Assembly (NCBI GenBank): GCA_018697195.1 | Contig: CM031870.1 | Coordinates: 4,081,700-4,145,699 of the forward strand | DNA length: 64,000 nt | Direction of reading: 5' to 3' | Origin: Certhia americana | Taxonomy: Eukaryota; Chordata; Aves; Passeriformes; Certhiidae | Shown: positions 57,851 through 64,000 of the stretch, piece by piece | Position numbering within the stretch: the first letter of the stretch is position 1 | Layout: every line of letters begins with the position of its first letter | Notes under the pieces: generated by a model | What the model was told of the DNA's origin: nothing | Seen by the model: the letters and a program-made list of their open reading frames with translations, nothing else | The model's database searches: none | Translations under genes and position numbers: made by a program

Positions 57851-60800
57851 GGACAGCTGCTGAAGGCAGACTGGTCACAAGCCACAAGATCAAAGCGTTG
57901 AACAATATCTCTGAAGGGCAGCAGGTCCTGCCTGATGATATGGCCACAAACCAGGTTATTTTGCTTTAGCTTGTCTGATTTGTGAAATGAGGGTAACAAG
58001 CAGTTCTGAGGTCAAAGCCAGTGTTCAAAAGCAGTATTTGGTGCTGCTGTTTTCACCTAGAAAATAGCTGCTGTTCAAAAATCAACTGTATTAGAGAAAA
58101 GTGAAACTCTAGCAGTTGCCAGCAATAGGCCAGATGGGTCAATGAGGTGGTTTAGGGTGGCAGGACAATTGAGATGTGTGGCACTAGCAGACCCAAGTCC
58201 CATCCTGTGTCCCTGGGGATAGGGGCCAGGGGAGTGTGAAGGAGTCACATCTCCTTGCAGCTGGCATCTCGTGCCACGTGGCAGTTTACCAAGCAGCTGA
58301 GAGCAGGAGATGATTTCTTTTGCCAGTTTTCTAATTTATCTAATGAGCAAGAAAATAAATCAAGCTGACAGTCACCCAGGTGGTTTTGAGCCTCAGCTCC
58401 TCACAGTCCCCTTATTCTCCCAGCCCATTTTATAACAGGGTTACAACCCGAGGACACTGCACTAACTCCTGCTATAATCTTTTCTTTACTAACGTCACTT
58501 AGCAGATGGAGTCATTTAGATGTGCTCACGTTTAAATGAGTGGCTTGCCCTGAAAGGGACAGAGCTGGGGCTGCTGGCAAGGTTTTCAGGATCGTTAGCC
58601 TAGAAAATGCTTAGCAGGGGAAGCAGTTGGCAGGCAGATTTCACGGACATGGCACCACTGTCCTCTGCCAGCAAAATTACAAGGCTCAAATCCTGGAGCT
58701 GGATGGGGCCAAACCGTTCACAGCAAACAATTTAATTGATGAATGAAGTGAATTGCCCAGGAGACGGGTTTTAGTCATCTGCTCACTGCATGTAGCTGCT
58801 TGGAGAAGGGTTTGCACAGTTGGGTGTAGCTTTGGATGGGCTGGCTGGGGCTCTCCATGGTGGGAACTTTCACCAGAGCCCCCTGGGCACCTCCTCCCTG
58901 GCAGAGCAACACAGTGCTGTGAGCCTGGCTACCTCCAGGCTTGCCAATCCCAGGTACTTACAGCTGTTCCTGCTCCTAAGCCTTCATGGCAGGACCAGTG
59001 ATGGGACCATTTCTCAGCACTCAGGGCTGGAAACGGAGCCAGCACAATGCAAGGAAGAACAGCACCAATCCAAGCAGCAAATGCTACTTTTCAGCTCCTG
59101 CAAGAAATTCCATAGCAGTCTCAGAGGTCTCTCCTCTCTGGCTCCCTGACCTCCTGCACAAGGCTACCTCCATAAGCTCCTTTCATTTGGTCTAATAAAG
59201 TAAATTAGTTCTCCAGCTCTTCCAAGGAGAATAGGCATAAAAATGTACATTGAGATGAATGCTTACAACCCTTGAAAATACCTCTTGCTTGTGAAAAGGC
59301 TTCTGAGGAATGAATAGAAGGGACAATGATTACCAAAAAAGGAGGAAATATTGTTCATGCTGCCTGGGCAGCATTTGACCCAGCCCTTGCAAAGGCTGGG
59401 CAGAAAAAGGAGGAAGAAGGCAGGGAGCTGAGACACTAATGGCAATCACTGCTCTGTTGGGAGCAATATCTCACAGTGACTATGGAGATCAATCGCAAAT
59501 TATTCAGACTAATAGTTCTCAAAACAAACTCTTATTCTGCTCCGTTGTGGCAGGCATGAAGCTTTCTCTGCAAGGCCCATTTTACATCTTGGGTAACTCA
59601 GTGCTGGATGGTGTAACACTCCATTGTGAAATCCCTGCAGGAGCCTTTGATGCCAGCATCTTCCAGACGAGATGCAGAGCTTATCAGCTCAAATAACACA
59701 ACTGTCTTTTATCCTTTGTGTCCCAAGCCTGGTGTTTTGGCACTTATATTTGTAATTCATTGCCTGGCTCTGGGTCTAGATCCATCTGGACAGGCAAACT
59801 GTCTTATCTGTCTGCATTGCTGAGATATTTGTGTCTGCCCCAAGGGACCTGAGCACCTAAGCTCTGCTTATCTTCATTGATGCTTAGGTTCCTAATTGGT
59901 TAAAATAATTTTGGAAAGGTGGTCTTAGGGCTGTAGGCTTGTAGATGCTTTCAAAATTACTTCCCCCAGGCCAGGCTGTCCATCTTTCCCTGGTGTGGTC
60001 TGGCTTTCCAGAGATGCCCGTGCCCCTCCAGCTCTGCTGTCCCTCCCTTCCAGAGTGCCAGCCCACAGACCTGCCTGCCTTTCACCAGCACTACATTTTC
60101 TTCAAAAAAGGACAAATGAGGTGGAAGAAGAAAAGGTGAAAACATGATAATAGCTGTGGGAAAAGGCCGCTGCTAAAGATTTGACAATGCTGGAAATAGA
60201 GGCTCAGAGAAAAGTTTTTCTCCAAAAATTATTCTTTTCAATCTCAACAGCACACTGAAGAGAAGTTAAGGCACACTTTTTAGCACCTTTTGTACTCAAA
60301 TTCGAAATTCACCTGTCTAACCAAGCAATAACAGAAATAATCTTTTTTTATCCAGCTGCACATTTTGCTACAGAAATTTGTTTCCATTAAGCTATTCCCT
60401 TTTGTCCTCTTAGAAAGCATATTTTAAATAATAACAGTGTAAAAAAAAAATTACACACTACCCAAAAAACTCAACCCTGTCAACCGTGCACTTTTATACA
60501 AAAGTTATCTCCTTCTTTCAATGGATTGATGAAAAACCTTTTCATAATGTCAAGGTGGAGATGAGGAAGCGGGAGAAAATTTCAAAGTGCCCAGCACAGC
60601 TAGTCATTTGAACAGGGAACACGGGGCAAAATCTGGTCTTAGAAAACTGAGCTACAGCTCCAACATGAACCCGATGTTTTTTTCTGCTTTGTAAAACAGA
60701 ATTTTGTAGAAGTTGGGATGCTGGCACGCACTGCACTTCTCATCTGCAGGGGAGAAATAATGTGCTTTTTCTTTATTCCCTAAATCTCAAAAGAAGAGCG

Positions 60801-63800
60801 TGAATTCAATCTTTTAAAAATTAGAAATTAAATATGCAACCATGATAACTTTCACTGCTGCCACGCTTTCAGGAGTGCAGCAGCTGCAGCTCAGCCACTC
60901 AGGGATTCCCCAGGAAGGTCAGCACTCAGAGAAGAGTCCCACCAGAAACCACCCCATGATCAGCAATGTGAGAAACACAACCCTGGCTCGCTGTCCATGA
61001 CTGCATCACACTCTTTCCTACTGGGAATGAATGTCACAAGGCTCCCCTTCACCATCCATTCCTGGGGAGGATTTCCCAGCACTGGAGCCCTCTCCAGAAA
61101 GACTTGCTCCGTCCCTGCTTGCTCTCTCCCACAGGCAGCTGTCTCACACCAGCTACTCCTCACACTCCAGAGATGCCATGGACAAGGCCACCCCTCACCT
61201 CTGAGCCTGTGTGTGTCACTGCTGGTTCCAGCCACAGTCTCCTAGTTGTTGTCCTCAGGGGATGGGAGGCACACTGGACACGGCATGTGGGATCCCACGA
61301 GGTGGTCACCAAGCCCAGTATTTAAACTGCAAGGATAAAAAAGAAAGCATAAGAGGGAGTTTCAACAAAGGGGATAAAAGATTGATTGATGGCTTGATTA
61401 ATACCAAGCCATCACAGGGAGAGAACAGCTGCTTAAGCCAAGGATCAAACACAGAGATACAGGGACCAGAGGTAAAGGGGAAGAAGACCACAGGGAGGTC
61501 CAAATGAGAGCAGATGCTCAACAGAGTAACTAAAAGGGAAAAGAAATCCACTTGCCAGTGGATTTGGGATTGTGAGAAATGCTGGAAAGGGACCTGGATC
61601 TGAAGTACAAAGAATGGGACAAATGCCAGACAAGGATGGAAAAAGATGCAGGGAAGATGGAGAGCTCTGGGTATGCTCAGGGCAGATGGTACAAAACATC
61701 AATGCAGAGCTCCTGGAGGAGTGAGGAGCCACTGCCACCACCAGCACCAGCCACCCAGCAAGTGCAGGCTTTAATAAGTTTAATAATCCTTGTTGCACCT
61801 TAAGATTGATCCCTAAATGTCTTTTTAAATCTTAAGTGTGATTTTATTGCTCTCAGAGATCAGTTCCCACACCTTCATTGTTTTTCTATTACTTTTGGAC
61901 GCCTGGCTGGCCAGGGCTCTCTCTATTTCCCACTGCTGTCAGTTCCTGCTCACCTGTGATGCCAAACAACCAGTACAGCAAGAAGTGACACTGAGTGCAA
62001 CAGTACTCATCTTTGTGATACTCAGGGTCTTGTTTTATTATCATCTACACAGTAACAATGATGGCAATATTAGTGACAACCATTTTGTTACTCCTCCTGT
62101 TAGTAATATTCAGACATGACCTAAAGTATTTCAGAACGACAACACAAATCTGGTGCAAGATCCAGGAGAATGGGGCAGTTAATTAAATGTCAGAGTGATG
62201 GACAGAGCTGGGACAAGCCTGGAACAATATCAGAGAGCTGGACAACCTCTGACAAGCACAGGGAGATGGATGGATCTGGGACACATCCCAGACCTCTCCC
62301 CCAGCAAACGCAGAACCCTCCTACCCACACACATCTTTAAACACAACATTGTTCCCTCTTTGTCATTGTTTCATTGACTTATGCAGGGGAGGAAATTTGC
62401 TGGGGAAAGCTGCCTTCCAAGCCATGTCACTGATCACAGCCTGATCTAGTGGCATTTTTATACCTCCAAATGGTGCAAAGGAAATAAAGAGCCCCATTGA
62501 AAATGACAGTGCCTTAGAAGTGTGTTTTACCAGCATATGTGTGAACTCACAGCAGGTAGGGGTTTATTTTGCAAAAGATTTCTTCTCCTTTTTCCAAACT
62601 AGACATTTGTAGGAGAGGCAGGTGGTGGCCAGGGAATATGGAGAGAGAATGGCAGCAGGAGGGTATTCCAAAACTCCAAGAATATTTGAGAGCAAAAGGA
62701 AGCCTGTGACAGATACTGGGCAATCTGTAAGTCATCAGGAGGAGTGCAGAGCATAATAGACTAATCAATCAGGCAGACAAGGGTGAAATGTCATGGGGAG
62801 GCAATAGGTAGTTGGAGGTCAGTTATGAAATATAATCTCTAGATTGGAAGGAGAAGGGCAGTAGCACAAGAACAGTGACAGGTGTTTGAATGCAGGTAGG
62901 TGAACATTGGATTGGTGATTTCCAGGAGAGTGAATGTTGGATGGAAATATTATGGGGGTAAGGAAAAATAACCTGGTATTTTAGAGACAGGCACATATCC
63001 TGTGAAGTGAAAGGCTGAGCTGGCGAGACTTTAAAGTGTTGTTCCATTTCAGAAAATGCTGCTGGAAGACAGACGGTGGGGCTCCCTGGTGCTTGTTCCT
63101 CTGGGTTTTCAGACAAAGTTTGTCAGGTTAGAAGCAAAACAAAAAGAAAAAGTGATGCTTTTCCTAAGTGTAAGTCCTGCAAATAACAGCTGGGATCTGA
63201 AAGCCAAGCCAGACCCTTTCTAGCTGGTGCTTTCTCATCAGCATGCGTAATCTCTAATCTAGTTAGCTGAGATGCAGGGAAGTTGCACACTGCCACGCAT
63301 GAGACGATGGGGATTCTGCAGGTGAATTTAATTACTCCTTCCACAGACAAAGTGGGAGTCAATAAGGCACCACTCACCCTCTATTAGCTAACTGGGCTGC
63401 ACAGGCCCAACAACAAACCAGGCAGCATCATTTATTGCTCTTTCTAAGCTAAGCAGAATAACCCCATTACACCCAAAGAACAGCTTGATTTAACATGAAG
63501 TAATTTCTACCAACACTTTTCTGACTTTAACTGCATATTACAAAGATGTCACACAGTCCTTCTAAAAACAATTAGACCCCAAGAAATTAAACCTGAATGA
63601 ACAATGAATAGTTATTGACTATTGAATAATTGTTTGGTAAACTTCACCTCATTTTATGCTCACAAAACATTCACACACACACATTGCAAAGTCCTCACGT
63701 TTCTTTGTCAATGGGTATAACTTGCTGGTTTTTACCACTGAGAAAATAGCATCGTAACAGTTCATTGAAAAATCTACATTCAAGCACAGGCTGGGAGGAT

Positions 63801-64000
63801 GGGTTATGCCAAACACGTGGTGCTGTTTCTGCAGTCCTTCCATTGGGTGAGGGATCAGAGTGGCTCCAAGAAATGCAAATCAGGACTGATACTTCTCTTG
63901 TTTGAAACTCCCTTTTCCACATCTGTCAGTGCTGGAGCACATTGCCTGGACTGAGCCATGGATATGGGCAATGTGGGCAGGGAGCCAGCTGTGGTCCCTT
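57851..64000. other. Non-coding upstream flank, no gene recognised
   Basis: No supported coding region. AT-rich stretches at 58310-58530, 60170-60560 and 60780-60860 stand out, the middle one being the longest AT-rich interval of the right flank. A 9-bp perfect hairpin lies at 61544-61565, a near-palindrome at 59379-59400, and a short (AC)n run near 63670-63682. None of these has an evident function. Confidence 0.5.
61544..61565. repeat. Perfect 9-bp inverted repeat (hairpin)
   Basis: AAATCCACT and AGTGGATTT are exact reverse complements separated by a 4-base loop TGCC. The stem does not extend beyond 9 bp, too short for a microRNA precursor. It is listed as a structural curiosity. Confidence 0.75.

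Noticed and set aside
59379..59400. Near-palindrome CCCAGCCCTTGCAAAGGCTG... as a microRNA or regulatory hairpin
   Set aside because: The stem has mismatches and no terminal loop of usable size, and nothing else supports an RNA gene.
59840..59920. Possible old SINE or LINE tail with repeated 'CCTAAG/CTTAGG' phrases
   Set aside because: The similarity is too short and cannot be tied to a named family without a search.

Overview
The window reads as vertebrate nuclear DNA, most likely from a bird. The case rests on three things. There is one long intact open frame encoding a recognisable vertebrate synaptic protein (ELFN1). There are decayed CR1 LINE copies, two of which keep the bird-type 3' tail with the phrase 'TTCCAACCCAAACCATTC' or a close variant. 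There are also at least three old amniote MIR-type SINE relics. Repeat density is low and no bacterial-style gene packing is present. The species cannot be named from the sequence.

Layout. Positions 1-14,950 form the downstream flank of ELFN1, with no supported protein-coding gene. It holds two CR1 3' ends, several AT-rich blocks that look like conserved non-coding or enhancer sequence, a CpG-rich patch near 10 kb and short microsatellites. Positions about 14,990-15,720 are the AT-rich likely 3' UTR of ELFN1, and 15,721-18,111 (minus strand) is its complete coding exon. A consensus splice acceptor directly abuts the ATG, so at least one untranslated 5' exon must lie at higher coordinates, possibly inside this window. 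Positions 18,140-64,000 are the upstream flank or 5' intron of ELFN1. This part has no second gene I can support. It holds MIR and CR1 relics, two unrelated minisatellites that share an exact 23-bp period, and several candidate regulatory blocks.

Function. The only gene product I can defend is ELFN1, a single-pass postsynaptic adhesion protein with leucine-rich repeats and a fibronectin III domain. It recruits group III metabotropic glutamate receptors across the synapse, and its cytoplasmic tail carries a PP1-binding type motif. The flanks are plausibly its regulatory territory: several blocks contain octamer (ATTTGCAT/ATGCAAAT) and homeodomain (TAATTA) motifs. That link is inference.

I found no previously undescribed biological system. 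The least ordinary features are the pair of 23-bp minisatellites with 46-bp (and 69-bp) higher-order structure, the paired-octamer blocks, and the CAG|ATG splice junction that fixes the ELFN1 start. Many medium-length open frames in the flanks were judged to be chance frames.
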